From NCBI GenBank assembly GCA_002730985.1, contig PCBP01000038.1, forward strand, positions 1 to 24,681: DNA of 24,681 bases, read 5' to 3'. The DNA is from Flavobacteriales bacterium (GTDB lineage Bacteria > Bacteroidota > Bacteroidia > Flavobacteriales > BACL11). The notes below the pieces were generated by a model that worked only from the letters and a program-made list of their open reading frames with translations, ran no database searches and had not been told where the DNA came from. Below are positions 1 to 8,070 of the stretch, piece by piece. Numbering within the stretch: position 1 is the first letter of the stretch; every line of letters starts with the position of its first letter. The translations under genes were made by a program, and so were the position numbers.

Positions 1-1468
1 TAGCTGCCGTAGTATTACCAACTGAATCTAATATATCTGTGCGCTCTCTTACTATAGGATCTTGCTCACTCATCTCAGCAATTCCTCCTGCATTATCGGC
101 AATAGGTCCAAAAGCATCAATTGCTAATTGCATAGCAGTAGTAGCCATCATTGCAGAAGCAGACATAGCAACACCATAAAATCCAGCAAACTCATAAGAA
201 GCCCAAATAGCTCCTGCAAATAGTATAATTGAAGGGAATGTAGATATCATACCTGTAGCAAGACCGGAGATTATATTTGTTGCCGCTCCAGTACTTGATT
301 GTTGAACAATTTTAAGAATTGGCCTTTTCCCAAGACCAGTATAATATTCAGTAACAGATGAGATTAAGCCTCCAACAATTAATCCAACTAATGTCGCATA
401 AAACACATCCCTTGAACTAAATGAAATTGGGTCAAAGAACTCCATCACCATCATTTCAGGTAACATGTAGTCTATAAAGAAGTAGCATGAGACAGCAACT
501 AAAATAATTGAAGTAATATTTCCTTTGTTTAATGCTCCCATCACCTGGTCTTCTTTTGCATCATTATCATTAATGCTAACAAGCATTGTCCCAATAATTG
601 AAATTACAACCCCAGCACCTGCAATTACCATTGGTAATAAAATCGGGCCAATACCATCAAATTTAACCAGTTCAATTCCTTGTGAAAGAGTGTCTTGAAT
701 TACATAATAACCAAGTACCATAGCTGCCAAAACCGTAGCTACATAAGAACCAAACAAATCGGCTCCCATACCTGCAACATCTCCAACATTATCTCCAACA
801 TTATCAGCAATTGTTGCTGGATTTCTTGGGTCATCTTCTGGAATATCTGCCTCAACTTTTCCTACTAAATCTGCACCAACATCAGCAGCTTTAGTATAAA
901 TACCTCCACCTACTCTTGCAAATAAAGCTATAGACTCAGCACCTAATGAAAATCCTGCAAGAGCTTCTAAAACGATAATCATATCTTCTCCAGCAAAGTA
1001 ATTATAGAAAATAATAAAGAATGCTGTCAAACCAAGCACTGCTAAACCCGCAACCCCTAATCCCATTACAGTTCCTCCTCCAAAAGAAACTTTTAATGCA
1101 TTTGGTAAAGATGTCCTGGCAGCCTGTGTAGTCCTAACATTTGTTTTTGTTGCAATCTTCATGCCTATATTTCCAGCAAAGGCAGAGAATATCGCTCCAA
1201 AAATAAAAGCAATTACAATCATCCAGTGTGTTGTATCAACTATAGTAGAAACTACAAACAATAAAATACTGACAATAATTACAAATATTGACAACAGTCT
1301 GTACTCTGCATTTAAAAAAGCTAAAGCCCCTTCATAAATATGATTAGAAATTTCTTTCATCTTTCCATCTCCAGCATCTTGTTTCATTACCCAAGACCTC
1401 TTGATTAACATATAGATCAACCCTACTGTTGCTAAAACTGCCGGCATATACATCATTAATGATTCCAT
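1..1468 (-). CDS. hppA: Membrane-bound ion-pumping pyrophosphatase (partial, 3' end cut by window edge)
   Basis: Integral membrane enzyme that hydrolyses pyrophosphate and pumps cations across the cytoplasmic membrane. The frame is open from an ATG at 1468 to base 2, giving 489 residues; the C-terminus lies outside the window. The substrate-binding motif DVGADLVGKVE is at about residues 196-206 and the Asp-rich DNVGDNVGD stretch at 222-230, between many hydrophobic helices. The segment GNTTAA at 484-489 has Ala at its fifth position, where K+-independent family members have Lys, so this is the K+-dependent class. The usual Na+-pump Glu in the ADLFES segment is Gly here (residue 240), while a Glu is present in TM5 (GAES, residue 178). 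I recall this arrangement from Flavobacterium johnsoniae-type H+ pumps. Family assignment is very sure; the pumped ion is inferred. Confidence 0.95.
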   Translation of the reverse strand, partial: MESLMMYMPAVLATVGLIYMLIKRSWVMKQDAGDGKMKEISNHIYEGALAFLNAEYRLLSIFVIIVSILLFVVSTIVDTTHWMIVIAFIFGAIFSAFAGNIGMKIATKTNVRTTQAARTSLPNALKVSFGGGTVMGLGVAGLAVLGLTAFFIIFYNYFAGEDMIIVLEALAGFSLGAESIALFARVGGGIYTKAADVGADLVGKVEADIPEDDPRNPATIADNVGDNVGDVAGMGADLFGSYVATVLAAMVLGYYVIQDTLSQGIELVKFDGIGPILLPMVIAGAGVVISIIGTMLVSINDNDAKEDQVMGALNKGNITSIILVAVSCYFFIDYMLPEMMVMEFFDPISFSSRDVFYATLVGLIVGGLISSVTEYYTGLGKRPILKIVQQSSTGAATNIISGLATGMISTFPSIILFAGAIWASYEFAGFYGVAMSASAMMATTAMQLAIDAFGPIADNAGGIAEMSEQDPIVRERTDILDSVGNTTAA

Positions 1469-1510
1469 TGTTTTGTTTTTAAATTATTTATTTTGTTGTC
1501 AAAATGGATG

Positions 1511-1518
1511 CAAAAATA
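1511..1518 (-). promoter_or_regulatory. Putative -7 box of hppA promoter
   Basis: On the minus strand this reads TATTTTTG, a match to the Bacteroidota -7 consensus TAnnTTTG, 42 bases before the hppA ATG. No clear TTG -33 element is visible at the usual spacing, so this is a consensus match only. Confidence 0.4.
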
Positions 1519-1573
1519 GTATTTTAAAATGAATGAATAAGTTTAGAGATATTTTATGTGATTAGAACTGATA

Positions 1574-1589
1574 TTTATCTTATGATAAA
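1574..1589. repeat. Short perfect inverted repeat between divergent hppA and etfB
   Basis: TTTATC and GATAAA arms flank a 4-base TTAT spacer, in the 178-base region between the two divergent genes. It could be an operator half-site pair, but a 6-bp AT-rich palindrome occurs readily by chance in such DNA. Nothing else structured is visible in this intergenic region apart from the two -7-like boxes. Confidence 0.3.
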
Positions 1590-1613
1590 CATCTATATTT
1601 AGCTCATTTTATC

Positions 1614-1621
1614 TAAATTTG
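1614..1621 (+). promoter_or_regulatory. Putative -7 box of the etfB operon promoter
   Basis: TAAATTTG matches TAnnTTTG, 25 bases before the etfB ATG. A TTG-type -33 element is not evident 17-23 bases upstream, so support rests on position and the -7 match. Confidence 0.4.
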
Positions 1622-1646
1622 CAATCACTAATGAAATACCTAAGAA

Positions 1647-2393
1647 ATGAATATTATAGTTTGTATAAGTAGCGTTCCTGATACTACATCAAAAATTAAC
1701 TTTACTGACAGCGGAGGCAAATTTGATTCTGATGGAGTGCAATTTATAATTAACCCTTATGATGAATTTGGACTTACAAAAGCCATGATGCTTAAAGAAG
1801 CTAATGGAGGAAAGGTAACCGTTATTACAGCAGGAGATATAACAATAGAGCCTGTAATTAGAAAAGCACTTGCAATTGGCGCTGATGAAGCAATTAGGAT
1901 TAATATGACACCTCAAGATAGTTACTCTACAGCTGTTGAAATTACAAATTACTTAAAGAATAGTCCTGCTGATTTAGTTATAACAGGTAGAGAGTCAATT
2001 GATTATAATGGAGGTGCTGTAGGTGGCATGCTAGCAGAGATGCTTGATTTGCCATTTATTAATGCATGTAATGGATTGCATATTTCTGGAGATACAGCAG
2101 AAATTACAAGGGAGATTGATGGAGGAATAGAAAATATATCGACAAACCTTCCTTTTGTAATTAGTGGACAAAAAGGACTAGTTCAAGAGTCTGAACTTAG
2201 AATCCCTAATATGCGAGGAATTATGCAAGCAAGAACAAAACCTTTACAAGTAATTGAACCATTAGACAATGTACAATTGACAATATCAAGTGGCTTTGAG
2301 AAACCGGCTAACAAGCAAGATTGCAAATTAGTATCCTCTGATAATGTAGCCGATTTGGTCTCCTTACTAAGAGACGAAGCAAAAGTTATTTAA
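1647..2393 (+). CDS. etfB: Electron transfer flavoprotein beta subunit
   Basis: Small subunit of the soluble FAD-containing ETF heterodimer. ETF takes electrons from acyl-CoA dehydrogenases and related flavoenzymes and passes them to the quinone pool through ETF:quinone oxidoreductase. The 248-residue length is normal. It opens with the family pattern of a beta-strand (NIIVCISSVPDT) and carries the conserved NPYDEFGLTKAM segment at about residues 36-47. A later segment, LVITGRESIDYNGGAVGGMLAEML, is typical of the nucleotide-binding core of EtfB. It heads an eight-gene plus-strand run and lies 21 bases before etfA. No dehydrogenase partner lies in this window. An ATG at 1631 is out of frame and closes quickly, so the 1647 start is preferred. 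Assignment is firm. Confidence 0.95.
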   Translation: MNIIVCISSVPDTTSKINFTDSGGKFDSDGVQFIINPYDEFGLTKAMMLKEANGGKVTVITAGDITIEPVIRKALAIGADEAIRINMTPQDSYSTAVEITNYLKNSPADLVITGRESIDYNGGAVGGMLAEMLDLPFINACNGLHISGDTAEITREIDGGIENISTNLPFVISGQKGLVQESELRIPNMRGIMQARTKPLQVIEPLDNVQLTISSGFEKPANKQDCKLVSSDNVADLVSLLRDEAKVI

Positions 2394-2414
2394 TTAAAAA
2401 AACAGATTTAAAAA

Positions 2415-3359
2415 ATGTCAGTATTAGTATATGCAGAAAGTTGGGGGGGTAGTTTCAGGAAAAGCACCTATGAGGCTGTTTCTTATGCAAGTGAGACTGC
2501 TAAATTGTTACGCACAGATGTTATTGCCCTTACATTTGGAAATGAAAGTGATGATGAATTATTGAAACTAGAGAACTATGGAGCAAACAAAGTATTAACG
2601 ACAAGCGGAATTGAAAAAGGAGATAGTAAAGCTGCAACTGATCTTTTTTCTGCTAATTGTTCTGATGCAAATATGATTATCTTCCCTAGCACCTATACAT
2701 CAAAGATGATCGCCCCAAGATTAGCAGCAAAACTTAAAGCAGGGATGACATCTAATGTAATTAGCACCCCTTCTAGCGTCTCTCCAATAGAAATTAAACG
2801 AAAATCATTCTCTGGAAAGGCTATTGAAAACACTAAAATTAATACAGAAAAAGCCATAATTATTTTAGCCCCAAATGCTTTCGGTCTAGTTGAGTGTAAC
2901 GGTAGTTGTAAAATTCAAAAAATTGAAAGTGCTAATAATACAAGTGTTACTATAAATAGTCAAAAAGTGGCAAGTGGAAAGATATCTTTAGCGGAGGCAG
3001 AAATTATAGTCTCAGCTGGAAGAGGATTAAAAGGTCCTGAGAATTGGGAAATGATTGAGGAATTAGCCAATCTTCTTGGAGCTGCAACAGCATGCTCTAA
3101 GCCAGTATCAGATATTGGTTGGAGACCTCATAGTGAGCATGTAGGTCAAACTGGTATAGTAGTAGCCCCTAACCTTTATATTGCTGTAGGGATCTCAGGA
3201 GCTATACAGCACCTAGCAGGTGTAAATTCGTCAAAAATAATGGTTGTAATTAATACCGATCCTGAGGCCCCATTTTTTAAATCAGCAGATTACGGTATAG
3301 TGGGAGATGCATTTGAAGTTATACCTAAATTAATAGAAGAAATTAAAAGAATAAACTAA
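2415..3359 (+). CDS. etfA: Electron transfer flavoprotein alpha subunit
   Basis: FAD-binding subunit of ETF, partner of the preceding EtfB. Length is 314 residues, as expected. The N-terminal half (1-190) is the ETF alpha/beta domain. The C-terminal half is the FAD domain, beginning near the AGRGLKGPENW segment (201-211). The ETF-alpha FAD signature runs from about 254 to 280 (LYIAVGISGAIQH, then GVNSSKIMVVIN), with one departure: Val instead of the usual Ala before the final [IV]N. The conserved FFKSADYGIVGDAFEVIP tail follows at 287-304. Codons 10-12 contain a run of seven G (2443-2449), unusual in this AT-rich sequence. The stop codon is separated by one base from the TTG start of the next gene, so translation is probably coupled. 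Confidence 0.96.
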   Translation: MSVLVYAESWGGSFRKSTYEAVSYASETAKLLRTDVIALTFGNESDDELLKLENYGANKVLTTSGIEKGDSKAATDLFSANCSDANMIIFPSTYTSKMIAPRLAAKLKAGMTSNVISTPSSVSPIEIKRKSFSGKAIENTKINTEKAIIILAPNAFGLVECNGSCKIQKIESANNTSVTINSQKVASGKISLAEAEIIVSAGRGLKGPENWEMIEELANLLGAATACSKPVSDIGWRPHSEHVGQTGIVVAPNLYIAVGISGAIQHLAGVNSSKIMVVINTDPEAPFFKSADYGIVGDAFEVIPKLIEEIKRIN

Positions 3360-3360
3360 A

Positions 3361-3975
3361 TTGGATTTTGTTCAGTTAGATATAGCAGCAATAAAACAAA
3401 GTGATTCCCAAAACAATGCCTATGTTTTACTAATGAATGAAACTACCGGAAAAAGACAACTGCCAATTGTAATTGGATGGTGTGAAGCAAGATCAATTGC
3501 TATAGCCCTTGACGGAACAGAAGAACCAGATAGACCACTAACTCATGATTTATTTAAAACCATGGGAGAAAAATTCAATATCATAGTTCAAAAAATTGTA
3601 ATACATACCTTAATCGAGGGTATTTTTCATTCTTCATTTCATTGCAAACACAAAGACACTAATGAAGAAATAGCAATTGATGCCAGAACTTCTGATGCAA
3701 TTGCAATTGCAATAAGATATGGCTGTCCTATTTTTACTTATGAAGATATTTTGTCAAGAGCAGGGATTATTATTAATAATGCACGTAAAGAAGATGAGGG
3801 GGACTCTGAAAATCTAAATCTTGAGGAAGAAGATGATAAAATGGCTAATCCTCAAGGAGTTAATACTTTTAGTTTAATAAAACTAAAAAAGATATTAGCT
3901 CAAGCCATTGAAGAAGAAGATTATGAAAAAGCTTCTAAAATAAGAGACGAAATAAACAAAAGAAAAGGGGAATAA
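3361..3975 (+). CDS. Bifunctional nuclease (DUF151) family protein with C-terminal UVR motif
   Basis: Residues 5-140 match the DUF151/BFN family, some members of which have been described as DNase/RNase. The family pattern is clear: LPIVIGWCEARSIAIAL at 34-50, RPLTHDLF at 58-65, and DARTSDAIAIAIR at 107-119. An acidic linker (143-160) leads to a UVR motif at 172-202 (KKILAQAIEEEDYEKASKIR), the helical hairpin used for protein contact in UvrB, UvrC and Clp adaptors. The start is TTG, one base after the etfA stop. The next in-frame ATG lies inside the conserved domain, so TTG is the only sensible start. The cellular role in Bacteroidota is not established; it could be regulatory rather than nucleolytic. 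Family assignment is firm. Confidence 0.9.
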   Translation: MDFVQLDIAAIKQSDSQNNAYVLLMNETTGKRQLPIVIGWCEARSIAIALDGTEEPDRPLTHDLFKTMGEKFNIIVQKIVIHTLIEGIFHSSFHCKHKDTNEEIAIDARTSDAIAIAIRYGCPIFTYEDILSRAGIIINNARKEDEGDSENLNLEEEDDKMANPQGVNTFSLIKLKKILAQAIEEEDYEKASKIRDEINKRKGE

Positions 3976-3976
3976 C

Positions 3977-5647
3977 ATGAAAAAAATCTGCCTACTTACT
4001 ACTTCTTTAGTCATTACTTTCTTTTCATTCTCTCAAAATATTAGTGGCAAGTGGAATTTTCAATCTATTCTTCCTGACACACTTCAAAATGGCAAAAATA
4101 TAAAGGACATCTCTAATGGAGACTACATGCAAATTAATGAAGATGGAACATTTTATTATGAAATTGTAAAAGAAAATTTATTTGCAAATGGGAGGTGGGA
4201 TTTAAAGGATCACCATTTATCTCTTCACTACAAAATTCCTGTAGATACAACAAGAAAGTATCATCTAGATGTTAATGAAATGTCTTTAACTCTAAATGAA
4301 AATGGCATTAACTTTACTTTCCATAGAGACACAAAGATTATAGGCAATGGATTTTCATTTAACAATTTAATGAGAGGGCTATTAGGGATGATAACATTAC
4401 TTTTAATTGCATTCGCTTTCTCAAGAAACAGAAAAGGAATCGACTGGCAATTAGTCTGGAAAGGATTGCTCATACAAGTTGTATTTGCAGGGCTCATTTT
4501 AAAAGTATCTTTTGTACAGAAAGGCTTTGAATGGCTCAGTTCTGTATTTGTCACTGTATTAGGATTCACCAGAGAGGGATCGCTGTTTCTTTTTGGAGAT
4601 ATAGTAGATAATATAGATTCTTTTGGCTTTATTTTTGCATTTCAAGTATTGCCAACTATTTTATTCTTCTCTGCATTAACAAGCCTGTTATTCTACTATG
4701 GCATCCTACAAAAAATGGTTTACGCCTTTGCATTTTTTATGAAAAAAACCTTAAAACTTTCAGGTTCTGAGAGTTTAGCTGCCGCAGGAAATATATTCCT
4801 AGGGCAAACAGAATCTCCTCTACTAATTAAGCCTTACATTGATAAGATGACTTTATCAGAACTACTATGCCTAATGAGTGGAGGAATGGCTACTATTGCT
4901 GGTGGCGTATTAGCTGCTTACATTGGATTCTTAGGTGGAAGTGACCCTGTACAACAACTCTTTTTTGCCAAACATTTATTAGCTGCATCTGTAATGTCTG
5001 CCCCTGCTGCTATAGTAGCTGCTAAGATTCTTTTACCAGAGACAGAAGATGTTGATAAAAATATGAGCATCTCTGAAGAACAACTTGGGACAAATGCTTT
5101 AGAGGCAATAAGTATAGGAACTATGCAGGGCTTAAAATTAGCAGTAAATGTAGGAACTATGCTTTTAGTATTTATTTCCTTTATTGCTATGGCTAACTAC
5201 TTTCTACAAGATTTTATAGGCAAATCTACAGGCATTAATAATTGGGTGGCCTCTATCACAGATGGGCAATATGATGGTTTAACTTTGCAATTTATTTTAG
5301 GTTATACACTAGCTCCAATTACCTGGCTTTTAGGTGTTTGCGCTCAAGATGTCGTATTAGTAGGTCAACTTTTAGGAGAAAAAACTATCTTAAATGAATT
5401 TGTAGCATATGTATCTCTAGGAGAATTAAAAGCAAGTGGCAAATTCTTTGAAGAAAAATCAATAATAATAGCAACGTATATACTATGTGGTTTTGCCAAT
5501 TTTGCATCTATTGGAATACAAATTGGAGGGATCGGTGCATTAGCCCCAAACAGAAGAAGTGATTTATCTAGATTAGGAATTTTGGCTCTAATAGGAGGAA
5601 CAATTGCCTCCTTATTTACAGCTGTAATTGTAGGAATGTTAATTTAA
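3977..5647 (+). CDS. Concentrative nucleoside transporter (CNT/NupC family) with extra N-terminal exported-type domain
   Basis: Cation-coupled nucleoside importer of the cytoplasmic membrane, 556 residues against about 400 for E. coli NupC. Residues 1-20 look like a signal peptide ending SFSQ. Residues 21-120 form a hydrophilic, beta-rich domain ([32 protein letters not shown]) that resembles lipocalin-like domains. The CNT core follows from about 132. Its diagnostic elements are [13 protein letters not shown] at 276-288, the hairpin around [23 protein letters not shown] at 473-478, and [10 protein letters not shown] near 509-518. It starts one base after the nuclease stop and its TAA overlaps the thyA ATG. 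Position beside thyA and folA suggests nucleoside salvage. Whether the coupling ion is Na+ or H+ cannot be read from sequence alone. Confidence 0.92.
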   Translation: MKKICLLTTSLVITFFSFSQNISGKWNFQSILPDTLQNGKNIKDISNGDYMQINEDGTFYYEIVKENLFANGRWDLKDHHLSLHYKIPVDTTRKYHLDVNEMSLTLNENGINFTFHRDTKIIGNGFSFNNLMRGLLGMITLLLIAFAFSRNRKGIDWQLVWKGLLIQVVFAGLILKVSFVQKGFEWLSSVFVTVLGFTREGSLFLFGDIVDNIDSFGFIFAFQVLPTILFFSALTSLLFYYGILQKMVYAFAFFMKKTLKLSGSESLAAAGNIFLGQTESPLLIKPYIDKMTLSELLCLMSGGMATIAGGVLAAYIGFLGGSDPVQQLFFAKHLLAASVMSAPAAIVAAKILLPETEDVDKNMSISEEQLGTNALEAISIGTMQGLKLAVNVGTMLLVFISFIAMANYFLQDFIGKSTGINNWVASITDGQYDGLTLQFILGYTLAPITWLLGVCAQDVVLVGQLLGEKTILNEFVAYVSLGELKASGKFFEEKSIIIATYILCGFANFASIGIQIGGIGALAPNRRSDLSRLGILALIGGTIASLFTAVIVGMLI

Positions 5648-6441
5648 TGGAACAATACTTAGACTTAATGACACGCGTGATGGAAGAAGGCACGCTAAAA
5701 TCTGATAGAACAGGGACAGGAACTAAAAGTGTCTTTGGCCATCAAATGCGTTTTGATTTATCTAAAGGGTTCCCATGTATTACCACCAAAAAGTTACATT
5801 TAAAATCGATCATCCATGAGTTACTTTGGTTTCTAAAAGGTGACACCAATATTAAATACCTTAGAGAAAATGGCGTTCGTATCTGGGATGAGTGGGCAGA
5901 TAAAAATGGAGATTTAGGACATGTTTATGGATATCAATGGAGATCTTGGCCAGCCCCAGACGGCAAGCATGTCGACCAAATCTCTGAAGTAGTTGATACT
6001 TTAAAAAAGAATCCAGATAGTAGGAGGATCATTGTAAGTGCCTGGAATGTAGGAGAGATTAAACAAATGGCTTTGCCTCCATGCCATGCTTTTTTTCAGT
6101 TTTATGTAGCAGATGGTAAACTTTCTTGTCAGCTATATCAAAGAAGTGCAGACATTTTTTTGGGAGTTCCTTTCAATATTGCATCCTATTCATTGCTTAC
6201 AATAATGATGGCACAAGTTTGTAATTTACAAGTTGGTGATTTCATTCATACTTTAGGCGATGCCCATATTTACACAAATCATTTTGAGCAAACTAATTTA
6301 CAACTCAGTAGAGATTGCAGAAAACTACCAACTATGAAAATCAACCCAGATGTTAGAAATATTTTTGATTTCACCATTGAAGATTTTGAATTAATTAATT
6401 ATGAATCTCATCCACACATTAAAGCAAAGGTAGCGGTATAA
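5647..6441 (+). CDS. thyA: Thymidylate synthase
   Basis: Converts dUMP to dTMP with methylenetetrahydrofolate as donor, releasing dihydrofolate. The protein is 264 residues, the same length as E. coli ThyA, and collinear with it. The catalytic Cys is at 146 in [11 protein letters not shown]. The phosphate-binding Arg is at 21 (SDRTGTGT), the paired Arg at 126-127 (DSRRII), and the dUMP-binding segment [20 protein letters not shown] follows the Cys. All active-site elements are present. The start overlaps the transporter stop as TAATG, and its own TAA overlaps the next ATG in the same way, so translation is probably coupled. The dihydrofolate it makes would be reduced by the folA product one gene downstream. 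Confidence 0.98.
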   Translation: MEQYLDLMTRVMEEGTLKSDRTGTGTKSVFGHQMRFDLSKGFPCITTKKLHLKSIIHELLWFLKGDTNIKYLRENGVRIWDEWADKNGDLGHVYGYQWRSWPAPDGKHVDQISEVVDTLKKNPDSRRIIVSAWNVGEIKQMALPPCHAFFQFYVADGKLSCQLYQRSADIFLGVPFNIASYSLLTIMMAQVCNLQVGDFIHTLGDAHIYTNHFEQTNLQLSRDCRKLPTMKINPDVRNIFDFTIEDFELINYESHPHIKAKVAV

Positions 6442-7544
6442 TGGCAAATATAACTGTATTAGGAGCCGGATTGGTAGGAGGAGTAATAGCAAAAGATTTA
6501 GCTAAAAATCATACCGTTACTTCTATAGATATTTCCCAAAATAATTTGGACAAACTTAATAATATTAATACCATCTGTGCAGATATTTCCGATACAGCCA
6601 ATTTACAAAATCTTATTAAAGGATGTGATTTAGTGGTAGGCGCTGTACCAGGTTTTATGGGCTATAAAATGATGCAAAATGTGATCGAATCAGGGAAAAA
6701 CATAGTAGACATTTCCTTTTATCCAGAGGATCCATTTGGGCTAGATAAATTAGCCAAACAAAAAGGAGTTACTGCCGTAATGGATTGCGGTGTAGCGCCA
6801 GGAATGGGGAATATCATTTTTGGTCATCATGACTCAAAAATGAGAATTACCAATTATGAATGTTTAGTTGGAGGACTTCCTGAGAAAAGAGAATGGCCAT
6901 ATGAATATCAAGCAGTTTTTTCTCCAATTGATGTCATTGAAGAATACATTCGTCCAGCACGCTATATTGAAAATTCAGCTTTAATTGTTAAAGAAGCATT
7001 ATCAGATACAGAGCTTGTTAATTTTGAAGAAATAGGAACCTTAGAAAGCTGGAATTCTGATGGATTAAGAAGTCTAATAAAGACAATGCCTCATGTTCCA
7101 AATATGATTGAAAAAACCTTACGGTACCCCGGTTGCGTAGAATATCTGAAAGTTCTAAAAGAAAGCGGATTTTTCTCATATAAAAAAATAGACGTCAATG
7201 GAATCATGATTCGCCCTATAGATATTACAGCGAGACTATTATTCCCAAAATGGAAAATGGAATCAGGAGATAAAGACTTTACGGTAATGAGAATTATAAT
7301 AAAAGGAAAAGAGGATGGAAAGACAGTAAGCTATCAATATAATTTATTAGACAGATATCAAAATGATACTATATCGATGGCTCGCACAACAGGGTTTACT
7401 TGTACAGCTGTTGCGAACCTAGTTGCTAATGGGGCATATAATAGAATAGGAATATCTCCCCCAGAATATTTAGGAGGACATTTTAAATGGATAAGAAAAT
7501 ATTTAGAAGAAAGAGGTGTTAATTACAATGTAAAGAAAAACTGA
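6441..7544 (+). CDS. Saccharopine dehydrogenase / L-lysine 6-dehydrogenase-like NAD(P) enzyme
   Basis: Rossmann-fold oxidoreductase of 367 residues. The dinucleotide motif GAGLVGG is at 8-14, followed by an acidic residue at the end of the second strand (SID, 28-30), which favours NAD(H) over NADP(H). The DCGVAPGMGN segment at 115-124 and the following GGLPEKREWPYEYQAVFSP region resemble L-lysine 6-dehydrogenase and the saccharopine dehydrogenase C-terminal domain. Likely chemistry is oxidative deamination or reduction at the lysine epsilon-amino group or a related amino acid. The exact substrate cannot be read from sequence. It sits between thyA and folA with one-base stop/start overlaps on both sides (TAATG and TGATG), an odd setting for a lysine enzyme. 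Confidence 0.82.
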   Translation: MANITVLGAGLVGGVIAKDLAKNHTVTSIDISQNNLDKLNNINTICADISDTANLQNLIKGCDLVVGAVPGFMGYKMMQNVIESGKNIVDISFYPEDPFGLDKLAKQKGVTAVMDCGVAPGMGNIIFGHHDSKMRITNYECLVGGLPEKREWPYEYQAVFSPIDVIEEYIRPARYIENSALIVKEALSDTELVNFEEIGTLESWNSDGLRSLIKTMPHVPNMIEKTLRYPGCVEYLKVLKESGFFSYKKIDVNGIMIRPIDITARLLFPKWKMESGDKDFTVMRIIIKGKEDGKTVSYQYNLLDRYQNDTISMARTTGFTCTAVANLVANGAYNRIGISPPEYLGGHFKWIRKYLEERGVNYNVKKN

Positions 7545-8050
7545 TGAAAGTCTCACTGATAGTAGCGGCATCTGAGAATGGAGTTATCGGGAAAGACAAT
7601 AATCTTATCTGGTCTCTACCTAAAGACATGATTTTTTTTAAAGAAACTACTCTAGGTCATCATGTTATAATGGGACGCAAGAACTTTGAATCTATTCCTC
7701 ATAGATATAGTCCATTACCTAACAGGACTAATGTAGTGATTACAAGAAAAGATAATTATATAGCTGAAGGTTGTATTGTAGTTAATTCATTAGAGGCTGC
7801 GCTTAGGATTGCAAGGGAGAATGAAGATAAAGAACCTTTTATAATTGGAGGGGGGGAGATTTACAAATTAGCTCTAGAGAAGGAAGTAGTAGACAAGATC
7901 TATCTTACAAAAGTGCATCACCTATTTGATGGAGATACCTTTTTCCCTGAAATAACAAAAGAATGGCAAGAAACTGGAAGAATAGATTGCAAAGCAGATG
8001 AAAAACATGCTCATAATTACAGCTTTCTAACTTTTGAAAAAAATAAGTAA
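7544..8050 (+). CDS. folA: Dihydrofolate reductase
   Basis: Reduces dihydrofolate to tetrahydrofolate with NADPH, recycling the dihydrofolate produced by ThyA. It is 168 residues, normal for a bacterial chromosomal DHFR. Visible motifs are the N-terminal strand SLIVAASENGVIGKDN, the WSLPKDM segment with the catalytic acid Asp28, the cofactor segment HHVIMGRKNFESI (39-51), and the NADPH-binding IIGGGEIY near 100-107. The start ATG overlaps the preceding TGA (TGATG). A run of seven G (7850-7856) encodes part of the GGGE motif. Assignment is firm. Confidence 0.97.
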   Translation: MKVSLIVAASENGVIGKDNNLIWSLPKDMIFFKETTLGHHVIMGRKNFESIPHRYSPLPNRTNVVITRKDNYIAEGCIVVNSLEAALRIARENEDKEPFIIGGGEIYKLALEKEVVDKIYLTKVHHLFDGDTFFPEITKEWQETGRIDCKADEKHAHNYSFLTFEKNK

Positions 8051-8070
8051 TTTTACAAAAAATCAAACTA

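Noticed and set aside
1689..1916. Open frame on the minus strand inside etfB
   Set aside because: It lies wholly within a strongly conserved gene and has a Cys/Ser/Phe-rich composition with no family resemblance. The same applies to other antisense frames inside nupC, the lipoprotein, clpP/clpX, the fatty acid transporter, the permease, the flippase gene and ruvC.
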